DNA of 64,000 nucleotides from Pohlia nutans (GCA_022496805.1 CM040102.1:19623955-19687954), one strand, 5' to 3'; numbered from the stretch's first letter, positions 10,901 to 23,100 are shown. Notes: a model not told the origin generated them from the sequence alone. Numbers and translations: made by a program.

Positions 10901-12651
10901 AAGTTACAATTGTCCGCGTATCCCATGTGGGAATCTTGAATTTATCTCCCTGTGCAAAATGTACATAATTATTCATGTCCTGGATATTTTTCCCACACTA
11001 TTATAATCATACATACACTGATTGCTACGTTAGCAACCATTAGTAGAGTCTACAGCTATAATAACATTACGATTGCTGCAACATTGCTTGAATTTTCTCC
11101 CCCAACGTAACACACAATGTATGATCCTAGTGGCGTCAAAGGAAGAATCATATAACAGTGATAAGAGCTCATTGTTCTCTATTGGAAATGGCAATGAAAA
11201 AGAAAGGCTTACAAGCCAAGGGCATGGCCTGATATGGGCACTCAAGATTACCCGTCTTACATAGTGTGATTTATGTTTAACTCATTTTATGTGTGCTAGA
11301 AATTCTGTCTTTAACACCATGTATATAGTTGCAGCCATGGTGCTCGTAACACCCTCTAATTTTTGTAATTTTCTAATGTTTTTTTCTTACCAAAAAGATA
11401 TTTCTCAAAAATCACACTATTTTTGGAGAGGGTACCCATAGTAGGCCATCATCCTACAATCACTAAAAGGGCATGCACATGATGAACACTCCCCTATAGA
11501 AAAAAAAACAGGCTTAAATCACCTTTCTGGAAATAATTGTTTCTTGAAAAAAACGAGTTAAAGAACGCTTAGACAGTAGAATTGAGAGATACTGTATTAG
11601 AATGTTTTGCACTTGTGCATCAATTGAAAACTTTCCTGAAATTTAACCTTAAAAGAACAGACATATTACCGTGCTCATTACCAGTTAGTCTGAATTCAAA
11701 GGCAAATTTTTGGCTATGAGGTTAAAAACGGATTGATTGCCTTAAATAGTTACCTTCACTTCGTTCCGCGAGGGCCTCAATGAGGGTAGGCCATTGCATG
11801 CAGTGGCTGACGTTGAAGTCCAGAATATGCACCTTCTCTTTGCCTTCAAAAGCGTCCAGCATGGCGCCATTGGCAGCAATGAAACCAAACCGGTACCACG
11901 GCATGACGTCGATGTAGTTCGTGAGCTCCAGCACGGTCTTCAGCTTACAGTGGCTCCTCACCGGTGGGCCTTCAAGGAGCAAATGAGGAGCAAATTTGGA
12001 GGCTCGCATGAGCAAAGCGTTTAAGAAATGGGCAAGCAAACGCTGGTTGGGATCACCATCCACGGCAGCAATGTTGTTGATCACAAAGATGGTCTGCTGG
12101 GCTTGAGTAATATCCCGGGCCTCCAGAGCTCCAGCACATTGCACCAGCAGCTGCTCCATGGTGTGCAACTCCCGGGTCCCCATGACCGTGCTCCCCTGTG
12201 CTCCTCGTTGCACGCCCATGGGTCGAATCACACCCATCTCCGTGGCGTGAAAATTGTATAATGCAGCTGGATACTCAAGGGACCTCCGTTTCTTCTCCGC
12301 TGGAGGACTCACCTCACTACTGCTCGCAGTTTTCATTTCCAAAAGCTGGCTCCGAAAATCCTCAAATTCATAGTCACTGAGTTTCGGTTGCCATTTCGGA
12401 AGCACTGGGCCCGAAAACTGAAACTTGTTGTAAACATTCTCCAGTGGCAAAACATTCGTAGTAAGACCATAGTCGGTATCAATCATTTTGTGGCTCCACA
12501 GACTCGGTTCTGCATATTCCAAGTCGTCATGAAAAACTGAGTGCTGGGGCTCGGTGGCGGAGAAGCCTGTGCTGATCTCCTGATCTCTACTTGATGCATT
12601 TGAGGTTCCGGAGCCCATGGTGTCATTCGACAGCCCCTTCCCTTGCTCCAT
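7967..12651 (-). CDS. SCL32: GRAS transcription regulator, SCL32-like
   Basis: GRAS proteins are plant nuclear regulators acting through protein partners. Four exons with matching phases and GT-AG borders give about 546 residues: 12651-11754, 10745-10483, 10008-9698, 8135-7967 (stop TGA 7969-7967). Residues 1-160 are a disordered N-terminus with an EKKRR basic patch near 120. The GRAS domain runs from about 165 to the end: MEQLLVQCAGAL opens leucine-rich region I, VHILDFN (about 274) replaces VHIID, the PFYRE region includes FNYLWIPFD and KIENLVAYEG, and the SAW motif is FLNWKGHTVSFATAWVP at the C-terminus. The WKGH..FAT.WVP ending and the RFGFIAAN segment point to the SCL32 subfamily. The ATG at 12651 is the only good start and follows an untranslated leader. 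Introns 1 and 3 carry MITEs. Direct targets cannot be inferred. Confidence 0.92.
8188..8601. mobile_element. MITE in GRAS intron 3 (TA-flanked)
   Basis: Ends AGGTGGTTACCCCATT and AATGGGGTAACCACCT form near-perfect 16-base terminal repeats, each bordered by TA. About 410 bases, no coding capacity. The TA borders suit a Tc1/mariner (Stowaway-like) origin. It begins about 50 bases upstream of the last GRAS exon on the transcribed strand. Confidence 0.7.
8938..9127. mobile_element. Second MITE in GRAS intron 3
   Basis: Inverted ends TAGTTTACTAGCAG and CTGCTAGTAAACTA bound about 190 AT-rich bases. No coding capacity, class unknown. Confidence 0.6.
10783..10950. mobile_element. Foldback MITE in GRAS intron 1
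   Basis: GGGAGAAATAAAGACAG and TCCCACATGGGAT on the left pair with ATCCCATGTGGGA and AATTTATCTCCC on the right, giving a hairpin of about 170 bases. It is 38 bases from exon 2 on the intron side. No coding capacity. Confidence 0.6.
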
Positions 12652-14061
12652 TGAAGAGATTCAGGTCAGACTAATTAACCTCCGGGCTGTGATCGGATTC
12701 ATGAAGCATCCATAGCCACACTCGTTCGTCTCAGGCTATGCAATCCACGGCTCTTAGATGGGCGTTGCCTTGATTTGCATGTATTTGGCCAGGTTTAATG
12801 CCGTAAGCAAACCCCACTGCGTAGTAGCTCACTGCAATAATAACCTCCGCCATCGTTCTGTCACCAGGCAAAAAATCATCCTTTTGAGTGAGTGCAAACC
12901 CTCTGTTGAAACAGAATTAATTATTCATATGTCCCCAGTCCGATCACCTCGGGAACTATTTATTAATAAATTATATGTTCTGCTTCTAAAGTGAAGGTTT
13001 GCTGTGTAGGAGAAGTTGTCAAGGACTGTTCCAGTCACTTGGTACTGCATCTCGACCTCTAGACACGGCAAAACTGAACAAGACATTCATGATCTTTCCC
13101 CTCCGACCTCATTCATCTTTCGGCAACAAGCTACAGGGTTACTGTCGAAGCTATCTTCAAGCTAATTTTCAAAATAGAACCTGCAGCTGGGAGGGTATTG
13201 TACTCACCGTGGATGCATAGAAGCAGCGAGTTGGAAGAAGCTCCACAATTAGTGCGCGTCCGGTTCTGATGAATGCGAAGGAGTGAATTCTCGTATGAAG
13301 TCAGCTTCACCGAGTGAACAGTTTCTTGAATGATCAGTGTAATTATAGGACAACTGCTTCACACTGGTGTTCAATCTTGTGTCAATTGATTTACTATCTA
13401 CTACGACAAGTCCTTCGCCCGAATATGATCACACTACTGGAGTCTGCAGTTCCATCATTGGAACGAGTATATATAAAGGCCTTGCTGAAGTAGAACTAAA
13501 TACTTACTCTCAAGACAAGAGTGAGCCTGGAAACAATCGAACCATCAAGAAACTATGAATTCTCTGCCTTAGATGCAGGAATTAGCTGATCTAGTACTAG
13601 TTGGAAATCAGAAGTTGGATGTCATGTCTGGGCACTGTCGATGTCTGCAACCAGAAAAGGAGCCCAACCAGCTTCGGAGATTCTAGCTGGCTGAAGATAA
13701 AATTGGTCGACCGATCTTCACGCCAAATGCTCTATAAGTAGGTGGGCACTGAAAACTAGTGGATAAAGCAACGCTCCAATATTTGATGCAGTCCCTTCGT
13801 TCCTACTCCTGCAGGTTGAATCTGGTGAGAAGCCAGAAGGGTCCAAACAAAATGGCGTAACTACACATGTTCCTGGAAACTGTCCACAACAAAGATCGCC
13901 TTCAAACAGGCTAACTAAATGCAGCATCTCTTCCCTGGAACATTTACAACCGCAAGCGCAGGCTGACCATGTACTCATATAAATTGAACTAACGACTTCC
14001 ATCTAAAACTCATCATGTCGGGGCAACTTGGCCAGCTTCTTAATTCTACTACCCCTGCCAG
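12652..14061. promoter_or_regulatory. Probable promoter interval between the GRAS gene and a possible + gene
   Basis: This gap is upstream of the GRAS start on the minus strand. On the plus strand TATATATAAAGG at 13468-13479 is a good TATA box, and an ATG with an open start (14015) lies about 540 bases beyond. No GRAS-facing TATA box was picked out with confidence. No large repeat was recognised, unlike most other intergenic parts of the window, which suits a preserved regulatory interval. Confidence 0.35.
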
Positions 14062-14142
14062 GAATTGCTCGCAAGGTCAGTCTGTTATGCCGAGAATGAT
14101 CGAATCAACCGCAAGCTGGAGACGGTGTCCTCCAAGCTCGTA
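14062..14142 (+). CDS. Possible internal exon of an unidentified + strand gene
   Basis: A pyrimidine-rich acceptor (TACTACCCCTGCCAG) precedes 81 bases open in one frame only, followed by a strong donor (GTAAGT). The 27 residues are charged and helical (AENDRINRKLE), like a coiled coil. A competing model starts at ATG 14015 (MSGQLGQLL) and uses the donor GTCAGT inside this exon in another frame. I do not recognise the protein. The terminal exons at 19690-19909 could belong to the same gene but the link is not shown. Confidence 0.3.
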
Positions 14143-15227
14143 GTAAGTTAGTCTGCAGAAAGTCTCCATGTACTAAATTCTGTTGTACGCCGAGTCTGTT
14201 ACCGACCTTACGCGACATTCAAGTGGTTGAAGAGCTTGAAGGTCGGTACCGTTCAATGAAAATGAACTCAAATACTAACGACCGGTACTCTGTCTTGAGA
14301 TGCTTCACGATTGCAAGCATTAGCATTTTATGTAATCGACCTAGCTAGCTAACTGCACTGCAGATTCGTTTTGATAGTTCAATGTTGCAATGAGTTTCTC
14401 TCATCGTCCAAATGGCGACCTGGGGGCAGCATATCTCAGAAGGTTGGAATCGTAGGCAGGAATGAATGAAGGAAGAAGGGAAGGAAGAGAGGGTCCTCCG
14501 TCCGCTGGTCGGTGAATGTGATGGTGGTGTGACCTCTGGATGTGGCTGGATTTAGGAATGCAGGACAAGCGGTGTCAGGCTGCTGTTTTGGCTGTAGTTG
14601 TGTGTGTGCTGACTGGTATTAACTGCTGCTTTGGCCTTATTCCAGAAACGAAAAGCTTGTGCGGAATTCTTTACTACTTTTGACTTTTACTACTGCATAT
14701 CTCCATGCACAAGCATGCCCAGCAGCAGTCAAACGCCAATGTAGCGGAGGTTTGGGGTAAACATGGCCCCAACATCAAAAAGAAATCACTATTCAAACAC
14801 CAAGATACCTTGGTGGTGGCCTTTATTGTCTCTGTCCCACCGGGGAGAGACTACGAAAACGCTTAGTTTTCAAGGAGTTACATGGCTGAACACTGTAAAT
14901 AAGCTGAAAAAGAAAATGTAGGATATATACTACGGCAGAGACTACGCGACTACCTGCTTGTTTGAGTTGGGGAAGCCATATACTACTCTCTTGGCACCTT
15001 TACACTTGCATTGCATTTATTGGTTCTTCCAATATTTATCAATTCTTTTGGTTTAGTGAAACAAGGTGCTACTGGGGTAACTTGTTGGTCGACCCCCCCC
15101 CCCCCCCCCAAAAAAAATCTCATTTAAATCCAAAATTGACTTGATGTTGGGTGAGGATTTGATATGGCAATGCTCGACTTGCTCTAAGAGCATTACTACC
15201 CTTAGTCGGTCTCTAGCCTAGTAAGGC
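14143..15227. other. Spacer with one copy of a dispersed repeat
   Basis: Positions about 14850-14965 are the reverse complement of a repeat also at 22924-23095 and 24216-24360 (shared: GTAGTCTCTCCCC, AACAAAGCGTT, CATGTAACTCC, TAGTCGCGTAGTCT). A homopolymer C run followed by an A run lies at 15093-15117. No gene was seen. Confidence 0.5.
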
Positions 15228-15400
15228 ATAACATTCAGTAGCATACATTGTTCCTACCTCTACAATAGATGGTGTGGAATATTCCACACCCAAATACTTA
15301 GACGGGTGGAGGTTCCAAGGTGACGAGCAAAGAGCATGAAAGAAAAGTAATGGTTATGAAGGCTATTGAATGTTATAGGGGGTAGAATCTAGGGTATGGT
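15228..15400. mobile_element. MITE, ATAACATTCAGTAG family, copy 2
   Basis: Left end GCATAACATTCAGTAG and right end CTATTGAATGTTAT near 15373-15386, with the shared internal GTGGAATATTCCACACC. It is preceded by GCTCTAAGAGCA, which resembles other element ends in this window. Confidence 0.6.
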
Positions 15401-15562
15401 GAGATTGTATTTAGGTTATCTTTGCTAGCCACGGGGAGCAGGCCACCCAACTCATAGCATCAAACCTCGGCATATTGGTTGATTGGCTAATCAACGGCAG
15501 TTGTGCCTTTGCCAAATCAATGTTTATTTATGCCTTGCAACAGAGCCGAATGACAAGGCAGA

Positions 15563-16107
15563 TTAACCCCCTGAAATGCTCAAACAACCATTTTCTAATC
15601 GTTGCCCAAATCTAACAAGCTAACTAGGAAAAAAAAGCTTTTGAAAATAAATAAATAAATAATACTACATCAAGTCTACTTTTCAACAGAATTTGAAATA
15701 TGTCAATTCAAGTTAAACTCCACTTGGGAGCATTTTTCAAAGTGAATCACCTCAACATTGTCTTAGTGTTATAAAATTTTCTATTTGGGGATAGTAATGA
15801 TGTTACCTCCATCATTTCTTTTTCTTTTTTGAAGTTTACAATAGATAAATCAACTTTAACCAATCATGCTAAGTTTTAAACTTTAAAAGTGAATATCATA
15901 ATTTATACAAATTTTCAAAGGTTAATGCTTTTAGATTCATTAAACAAAAGATCTAAAGTTATTTTTGAAAGTTTGACCGTATGGATAATTTGTCCAGATG
16001 ATGCCCTATATTTTGTTTATTGAACCAAACTTCATCAAAGAATTGAAAGGCACATATTATAACATATTTATGTTTTGTCCAATACCCCTTGGGCTTTCAA
16101 GGGTTAA
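15563..16107. mobile_element. TTAA-flanked element, 540-bp family, copy 1
   Basis: TTAA at 15563-15566 and 16104-16107 bound a segment beginning CCCCCTGAAATGCTCAAACA and ending GGGCTTTCAAGGG. It matches 23101-23656 throughout. No coding capacity. Together with the smaller TTAA MITEs it suggests piggyBac-type insertion. Confidence 0.65.
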
Positions 16108-16279
16108 AGATTCCGAAAAGCACGCTGAACCAAGGTATATAGGGACAAAACGGCCCTAGCAATACATAGGACCGCTAGGGTTCAACTACTCCTATCCGTG
16201 CAAGTACAAAGACAGGGTGTTGAATCTGAGCAATACATTTGGTGCTCGTGAAAACGCCCTAGATAACATTGTCGTGGCT

Positions 16280-17608
16280 TTAACCCTAAAGGACCAAAGC
16301 TGATTTTCCAAATTCGGTCAGCTCAGTGTTGAATGAGTATTGATCCTCAATTTTTGAGATTTTGTGTGGTGATTCTACTTTCTGTAATGAAGATTGGAAC
16401 CCTAAATCCTAAACCCATGATTAGGGTTTCCATAAATTAAGATTCTTCAATGCAATGTAAAAAAATTGGTATTTCAAATGCACCCGACTCCAAATATAAA
16501 CTAAGCGACTCTAAGGGTATGTTCCCATGCTTTAACCTGCTATGAATACCGTACTCAGCTATTAGGATCGGCAACTCTCGCCAAATATTTAATTAAAGTG
16601 CCAAATTGATACAATTATTCTCTTAGATTCTATAGATATTCTCAAAAAATCTTTTTTTTCACCATAGAAAATAAAATGCTTTTGAAAAAAAAAAATCCTG
16701 AAAATTTGGGCATCTCTTTTTATAATTATTTTTGCTGAACTTAACGACCAAATACGTTAGAGGCAATAAAATGATTGAAAAATGTTGCAAGTTCCGGGTG
16801 GTATGTCGGTTCTGTTGCTTCCGGCCAAACCACTTGTGGCTAGTTTGGCCTGTATCGTATGGTCACTTCGATGTTACTCCTTGCAATGAAATTGCGTTTC
16901 ATTTGTTTCAAAAAAATAAATAATTAAATAAATGTTGCAAGCTACATGTGCATTGACCTACTAGTAACTAGTAAGACCTAAGGGTTGACCAATCAACAAT
17001 TGCATCTGCCAAGGTATCAATTGTGGGCCCCATTGCGAGCTCAACTTCTTTGTCAAGATCATGAATTTTGAATTTTTCTTACATGTGCAGCTCTGCAACA
17101 TTTGCTGAAGGTCACTGACTCACTGTATTTTGAGGCCCACAGATTTGGCTGAATATGAATAAGATAAGATAGATTGATTGGGTAAATATCAAGTCATTTT
17201 CAGTCATGCCTTGAAGCAGCTGGCTCACTCGGTAGGGTCTATGAAAATAACTTGAAAAGTACTTTTCCAAAAGTTCCATGGAAATGAACCTTCTGAAGAA
17301 ATTCTGATGAACGTTACTATAAGGTGAACATACCTAAAATCACCCTAGACCTTATCATTGATCCCAAAATCCATTTTAGGTTTGATCTAATCATGACACA
17401 TTCTGAAGAAAAAACTATTACTTGTTGCATAATTATAGTGTTCATTTGAAATGGGGTGGAATTTGGGTCAATAATAGGATGCGGCATTGGGTCATGGGCG
17501 GTTTTAGGTATGTTCACCTTAGAACATTCACACCCTATCACTGAATTCACAGTCAAATTTGAAAATTGAATGAAAGTCCATGTATTTAATGCTGAAAATT
17601 CAGATTAG
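16280..17608. other. Spacer starting with another TTAA element end
   Basis: TTAA-CCCTAAAGGACCAAAG at 16280 starts a stretch that is the reverse complement of about 24080-24211 (shared: GAGGATCAATACT, TCACCACAAAAAATCTC read inversely). The far end of this copy was not located. The rest has no recognisable gene. Candidate short exons near 17101 and 17208 have splice-like borders but cannot be tied to a protein. Confidence 0.4.
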
Positions 17609-17731
17609 ACGAAAGAGCCACGGAATATAAACATGATATAGTGATATGTTAATATGTCCCTCTATAGCTAATTTAACAAAGGGCGTGGTATCCTAACTAC
17701 TAATAAACAATAATGATTACCCATGTATAAT
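17609..17731. repeat. Dispersed repeat, copy 2
   Basis: Second copy of the repeat at 1236-1362, same orientation, about 80-85% alike by eye. No terminal repeats seen. Confidence 0.6.
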
Positions 17732-17864
17732 GATTGTCAATGATTCACTCACTATAGAGATACATATAGTAGTTCAAAGATATGAAGACGATAGCTTGTA
17801 ATATTAAATTTTGATTGTGATGATGTGGTCAAGGGGTGAATTGAGGGAGAAGGCTACGGATGTT

Positions 17865-18607
17865 CTTAGAGTATTTCCTCCAGCGAATGCACTATCAGAG
17901 ATTCAGAGGTCATTCAAAAATTACACGACATACCATATAGTTTTCCACTGGCATCACTCTATCATACTATGAAAATGGTAAGTAAAACACTCACAAGTTG
18001 CCATGCATAAATTGTGCAATCATGATGTGCAATTAAGAAGAGAAGATACACTGCACTGAAATCACCATATATTGTGGCCCACATGTATTTACGAGAGGCT
18101 TTACCAATAGTTAAAATTTTCAAATTATCGTGGTAAAATTCATCGAAATCTGATGAACAATTGTTCAAATGGATGAAAATTTGTCCAAATGGATGTATGT
18201 ACCTACACCATTCACCCACCCACAACATATAGTGATTCTAGTGTAGCTTGAGTGGTTTTGAGGACTCTGGATATCTATATATGTCTATAGATCTACCTAA
18301 GAGCACCTCCACTAGCACTCTAAAGGTCATTAAAAAAACGAGCAAAAAAATCAAACCTCACCATGTAGTTATCCCACCAACATCATTCAATTGGACTCTT
18401 GAAAATATTAAGTGAGCCACTCACAAGTGGATTGTGCAATTTTGATGTGCAGTTAAGATGAGGAGATACACTAGTAGGAGTGATTTTGAGGGCCCTAATT
18501 TGTAGTGGATTATATAGTGTCATGGGCCACATAAATTGTTCACCGACCCAATCTCATTCATTTTTCTATAGTCAGAGCAGTACCCAAAATGCTAGTGGAG
18601 ATGCTTT
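17865..18607. mobile_element. Pair of related MITEs (CTCCACTAGCA family)
   Basis: The clearer element is 18299-18607, with ends AGAGCACCTCCACTAGCA and TGCTAGTGGAGATGCTTT. A diverged relative precedes it from about 17865, sharing GAGGTCATT, CACTCACAAGT, ATTGTGCAAT and GATGTGCA(A/G)TTAAGA. No coding capacity. Confidence 0.6.
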
Positions 18608-18828
18608 AAACACCAAAGATTTACATAATCCGAAGTGGTTGCGTGTTAGCTTTCCATCCATTCATAACATTGGGTAGGATGCAATGGCTGTGCCTAACCC
18701 CACAAGAGATGGTACAACATATTCCACAATCAGTAGGACTTCATCAGTAGCTAATTGAACAAGTGGAGTCCCAATGTGATGAACATAGTGGATGAAGGAA
18801 AGGCAAAGGACATGAAGGCTATTGAATG

Positions 18829-19202
18829 TTAGAGCATGCCCAACATCATCATCTTTCCACTCACCAACGCTATTTCTGATTGAGAAGGTGCCTCTCATAG
18901 TTTGAAGTTTGATATTTCTACACCAAATATTGTCCATATGGCTGAGGTGGTTTCCACATCAAGCACTTTGTCCTACTCTGTGACAAGATCATGCTCTCAC
19001 TTTATGAAGTTAACTTTAGTAAACTTATTCTCCATCATTATGATTGTCCCAAGTTGTAACAAAAGTAATAGTTTAAAATTGATTGAGGACCTCTATTCTA
19101 GGCACACTTGGTGTCTCTTGCTTGGGGAAATTCCTAATTCTCTCACACCATCTTAGATGTGGACTTGGTGCACACTGAGAACTGTTGGGCTTGCTCTTAT
19201 GT
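18829..19202. mobile_element. MITE, AGAGCAAGCCCAACAG family, copy 1
   Basis: Ends TTAGAGCATGCCCAACA and TGTTGGGCTTGCTCTTA. It matches 20638-21017 across its length (shared: TCCACTCACCAACGCTATTT, TGCTCTCACTTTATGAAGTT, TCTCTCACACCATCTT). About 375 bases, non-coding. A fragment of the ATAACATTCAGTAG family (GCTATTGAATGTT) abuts its left end. Confidence 0.75.
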
Positions 19203-19689
19203 TATCTAGGCTTGGAGGAGGCTGCTTCGTCAGAATGCTGCTGGAGATGCTCTTCGTGAAGAAAGGGGAACAGGGGTTGAAGAGGGGCTTTCTTGGCATT
19301 GAAAGGTTGCATGTAACTTTGGTAGTTTGCAGTGTCAGATTGTCAGAGGGATAATTCTCTGTGTAAGTACAGTTTTCTCTGTGCCCACTCGTGAATAATG
19401 ATACTGACCTAATTTGACCGCCCATCTCCCAACTTCCACACTCACTCACTCCCCGCCTGAGTGCATCACACCCACCACATCACCCATAACTTATTTCCAC
19501 ACTGCAGGTCTACGCAAACTCGTTGCCATGTCCTTCGCGGCTACCGTAACAGCATACCCCCTGGAACGCAAAATTAATTTCAAAAAATAAATAAGGTTTG
19601 CCCCTCAAAAATTGGATTTCTTTTTCACCCTAAACCAATCGCAAGATGACATGTGATATGGAAATGATTTTTATTTTTTTAATGGACAG
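19203..19689. other. Spacer before possible terminal exons
   Basis: No secure gene. CACTGCAG followed by an open stretch and a GTAACA donor at about 19508-19550 could be one more exon of the gene ending at 19909, but its phase did not fit the next exon in the most natural frame. Confidence 0.3.
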
Positions 19690-19909
19690 AAGTCCATTCA
19701 AAACTGATACTGGATGGGGACTTGGGCCGGGATCCATGTGATGTAGCTGTGGAGCTTTCATTTAAAAAGCTACAGACTGTAGCTGAAACAAAGTGTAGTA
19801 AATTCGAGAGTAAGTTTCATGAACCATTTATTGTTGCTCAAATGTGACTCCTTTTTTTGCAGAGTTTTTGGCTGAATTGATGATTGCATTGGAAGGGGAG
19901 ACGAAATAA
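19690..19909 (+). CDS. Possible last two exons of an unidentified + strand gene
   Basis: Exon 19690-19809 (acceptor ATGGACAG, donor GTAAGT) and exon 19863-19909 (acceptor TTTTTTTGCAG, stop TAA) join in phase across a 53-base intron. The joined 53-residue end contains DGDLGRDPCDVAVEL and then a lysine/glutamate-rich helix finishing in LEGETK. The short U-rich intron and good splice sites favour a real gene, but I do not recognise the family and the upstream exons are not resolved. It may be the 3' end of the gene suggested by the TATA box at 13468. Confidence 0.35.
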
Positions 19910-20637
19910 AAGAGGAATTCTGTTGATTAGCAACTTCTTTAGGAGTCTATTCATGTCCATTATGACCATTCTGATTATTGGTCTGCAGGATTGCCATATA
20001 ACTTAGGTGGGAAGCAAAATCAGTGAACAAGTGCAAAACTCTTGACAAGATTTGCAGGATCCAGTGGCAGAGGAAGAACTTATTGATATGAAACAAAAAC
20101 CAAACTTGTGGGAGGACCGGAGAGCTGGAGCCAGACAGTTCAATAGTGAACCAAGAAGCCCATGGTTTTTTCTAAAGCAGTTTTGAGTAGTCCTATGTGC
20201 ACTTCATTTTGTTCAAACTTATTTATGTTTTGGCCCAACACATGCAATGTTCTTCATTGATTTTGAGGATATAAAATTTGGTCTCTTCTAAATTGTATTT
20301 TTCACCATATGATCAATTAAACTTGATATTTTTGGACCACAAATCTTTGTCCTTCAGGGATTTATTAAGGTTAACCAAAAAGTTAGCCCAAAGAGGAAAG
20401 TTTTAACAAGCTCGTGTTGTATTCCTCTTGAACTCATATTGAAATATAAATAGACCAAAAACTAATCTATGACAATTTGGGAGACAATCTAAAACAAGGC
20501 AATGTCATTATTCTCCATACTTTGCTATGGCACCCACACCTTTCACCAAAGCTCCAAGCCCATGGCTCATAAAGGAACAATTTATAACACAACACTATTC
20601 AACCCAAGTACACTTCAACCCAAGTACACTTCAATAG
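19910..20637. other. Spacer
   Basis: No convincing gene or repeat. A short direct duplication ACTTCAACCCAAGTACACTTCAA lies near 20606-20630. Confidence 0.35.
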
Positions 20638-21017
20638 AGAGGTTAGAGCAGGCCCAACAGCACCCATTTTCCACTCACCAACGCTATTTATGAATGATAA
20701 AGTACCTCTTATGGTGTGGAGTTTGATATTTGCCCACCAAATGTTGCCCATATGGCGAGTGGTGATTCTCACATCAAGCAATTTGTCCCACTCTCTGACA
20801 AGACAATGCTCTCACTTTATGAAGTTAATTTTAGTAAATTTATTCTCCGCCATTATGATTGTCCCAAGTAGTGACAAAAGTAGTAGTTTAAAATTGATTG
20901 ATGCACTCTATTCTAGGCACGCTTGGTGGTTGTTGCTGAGGAAGTTCTCAATTCTCTCACACCATCTTGGATGTGGACTTGGTGCACAATGACCAACTGC
21001 TGGGCTTGCTCTTAGAA
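20638..21017. mobile_element. MITE, AGAGCAAGCCCAACAG family, copy 2
   Basis: Ends GGTTAGAGCAGGCCCAACAG and CTGCTGGGCTTGCTCTTA, about 380 bases, colinear with 18829-19202 in the same orientation. Non-coding. Confidence 0.75.
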
Positions 21018-21906
21018 GTAGAGAAAAAAGGGAAGTTAGATGCACTTCTTTTCAATCAACTCTATTGGGTTGCATGAAAATGAGTGACATGACATGCCTG
21101 CCATGAAGGCTCCATGTCCCGGATTAGCATTGATAGCATATCTGTGGCATGCATCCAAAGAGGGCAGCATTGAGTCAGAATCTCAGAAAATGCATGTGCA
21201 TTGAGTTCTTGGCTGGAGCGGAGGGACGCAAATGAGCAAATTTAGAAGGCAAAGCGACACGGTCAGGCTGCAATAAGTTAATCATACTGTGTTATGTTAA
21301 ACAGTGAGACAAGAAGGTGAGCAGGATTTTGAATCAAGCTCAGTCAGTCTTATGTGCCTGTGCAGAGCCGCTTCACTGACTAGTCTTCTTCAGCTCTGGT
21401 CACCGGCCTGGAAATTAAACGCTTGGGGCCAATATTATTTACTCTCCAACATAACATTCTTTAGCTACACACCCTTTTTCTTGTGTAGAGAATCATTCAA
21501 CTTTTGAAATTGATGATGAATGATGATGTGGAACATGCTGAAACTATTAAAAAAATTATTTAGAAATTTGTTGAGCTGCCATACATCTTCAGCTAAAGAT
21601 GGCTTTGATTCTCCAAAACATTACGATTCCTGCAACTATTTTGGCATGGGCTGCTAATTCCCAAGGGTGAATAGTGGGGTTGCTAAAGAATATTACAATA
21701 TGAGTTTAGGAGAAAACTAGATTGATTGACAATTAGCTCGGTTATGGTGGTTTTTTTTAGTCATGATTGTCTGACAATTATATTGTACTTTAGGACTTCA
21801 GTGATAGTTATTGTTAAGCCCTAAACTTTGTACCCTTACTAAAGTTTCCAAGACTAATTCTCTTCGATGTTCTGAGATGCTCTTGAATGCTCTTTGTTTT
21901 CACATC
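21018..21906. other. Spacer
   Basis: No gene or clear element recognised on either strand. Confidence 0.35.
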
Positions 21907-22248
21907 TTAACCCTTGAACGTACCAACCCTTTGAATAGAAGTAGATCCTAGCCTCAAAAGTAGATATTAGCATGGCTCAGATGTACATGAGGTGCACATG
22001 AGAGAACCATTGCAAATCTAAAATATACCCAACAAATTTGACATACTTGTAGTTGGAGGCCTCTCCAATATTATCAACAACTCCCCATCACAAGAGATTT
22101 ATTGTGATTTGTAAATAATTTAATAGACTTAAAAAGATGACTTGGATGAAAATCATCCGAGATTGTATGAGAAAGTTGCAAGGCTTTGAATCTGTTCCTG
22201 ATCGAGTTCGTGATCCACTTTCTAAACGCTAGGACATTTAGGGGTTAA
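21907..22248. mobile_element. TTAA-flanked element, 334 bp
   Basis: TTAA at 21907-21910 and 22245-22248 bound a segment starting CCCTTGAACGTACC and ending CTAGGACATTTAGGGG. No second copy was noticed in this window. The ends fit the CCC...GGG pattern of the other TTAA elements here. Confidence 0.55.
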
Positions 22249-23100
22249 GTTTGTCTTATTTGACTCCTAAATTCCCTCATATAATGACTAATTGTGTCAT
22301 CTTTCACTCTAGTTCAAAGGAAAGTTACTATATGAGGAAAATCAAACTAAGCAGTAGGGTTGCAGAACCCTACTGTTATAGAATGTAATGATTGTTTGCA
22401 TGATTTGATACATGTACTAGAATATGGTGAGACATTATCTTTCACTTGATGAGTGAAGCTTGCATATGTATAGTACAATATTGACTAGTCCTAGATCTGA
22501 GTCAGCATGATGTGTTCTTGCACGTGTGTGGCTAATGGATATGCAGGACAAGACAAGACACCACAGCCGGTCGCCTAGAGCTTCCTAATTGATTTGTTTC
22601 TACTGCTAAAAATGTGAAAGCGACCACTTTCGGTAGGTCATTTGGGGCACATAGGCATTGTCATGATTTTAGAGAAAGTCCAACAAATTTTGGAGCTTGG
22701 TTGTTTGAACTGGAGTGGGTCTGCAGGAGCCAGTGGGAATTGTGGAAAGACCTCAAATGTGTGACTCCTGCAATTTACATGCGACAACTCCAAGCATGAT
22801 CATGCAGACAGTGGTTGGCAAAAGCCTCAATAATGAAAGGATAATGGCACCAATGGACCACGATGCCTCACCACGCTCCTCCCTGCCAGAACAACACCGC
22901 CTCTGCAACTACTACTAAATAAACAAGCGGCTAGTCGCGGAGTCTTTGCCTTAGTATTTATCCCAGATTTACTTTTATGACTTCATTTTACTGTTCAAGC
23001 ATGTAACTCCTGGTAACTCTTCAAAAACAAAGCGTTCTTGTAGTCTCTCCCCTGGTGGGCAGAGACAATGAAAATGAGTGTGAGTTCGTAAAGCATTGCA
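22249..23100. other. Spacer with dispersed repeat (22924-23095)
   Basis: 22924-23095 is a direct copy of the repeat at 24216-24360 and an inverted copy of 14850-14965. The remainder has no recognisable gene; short open frames at 22614-22918 lack family features. Confidence 0.45.

Noticed and set aside
22614..22918. Small plus-strand protein genes
   Set aside because: Two overlapping frames of about 61-67 codons without splice context, domain or second copy.
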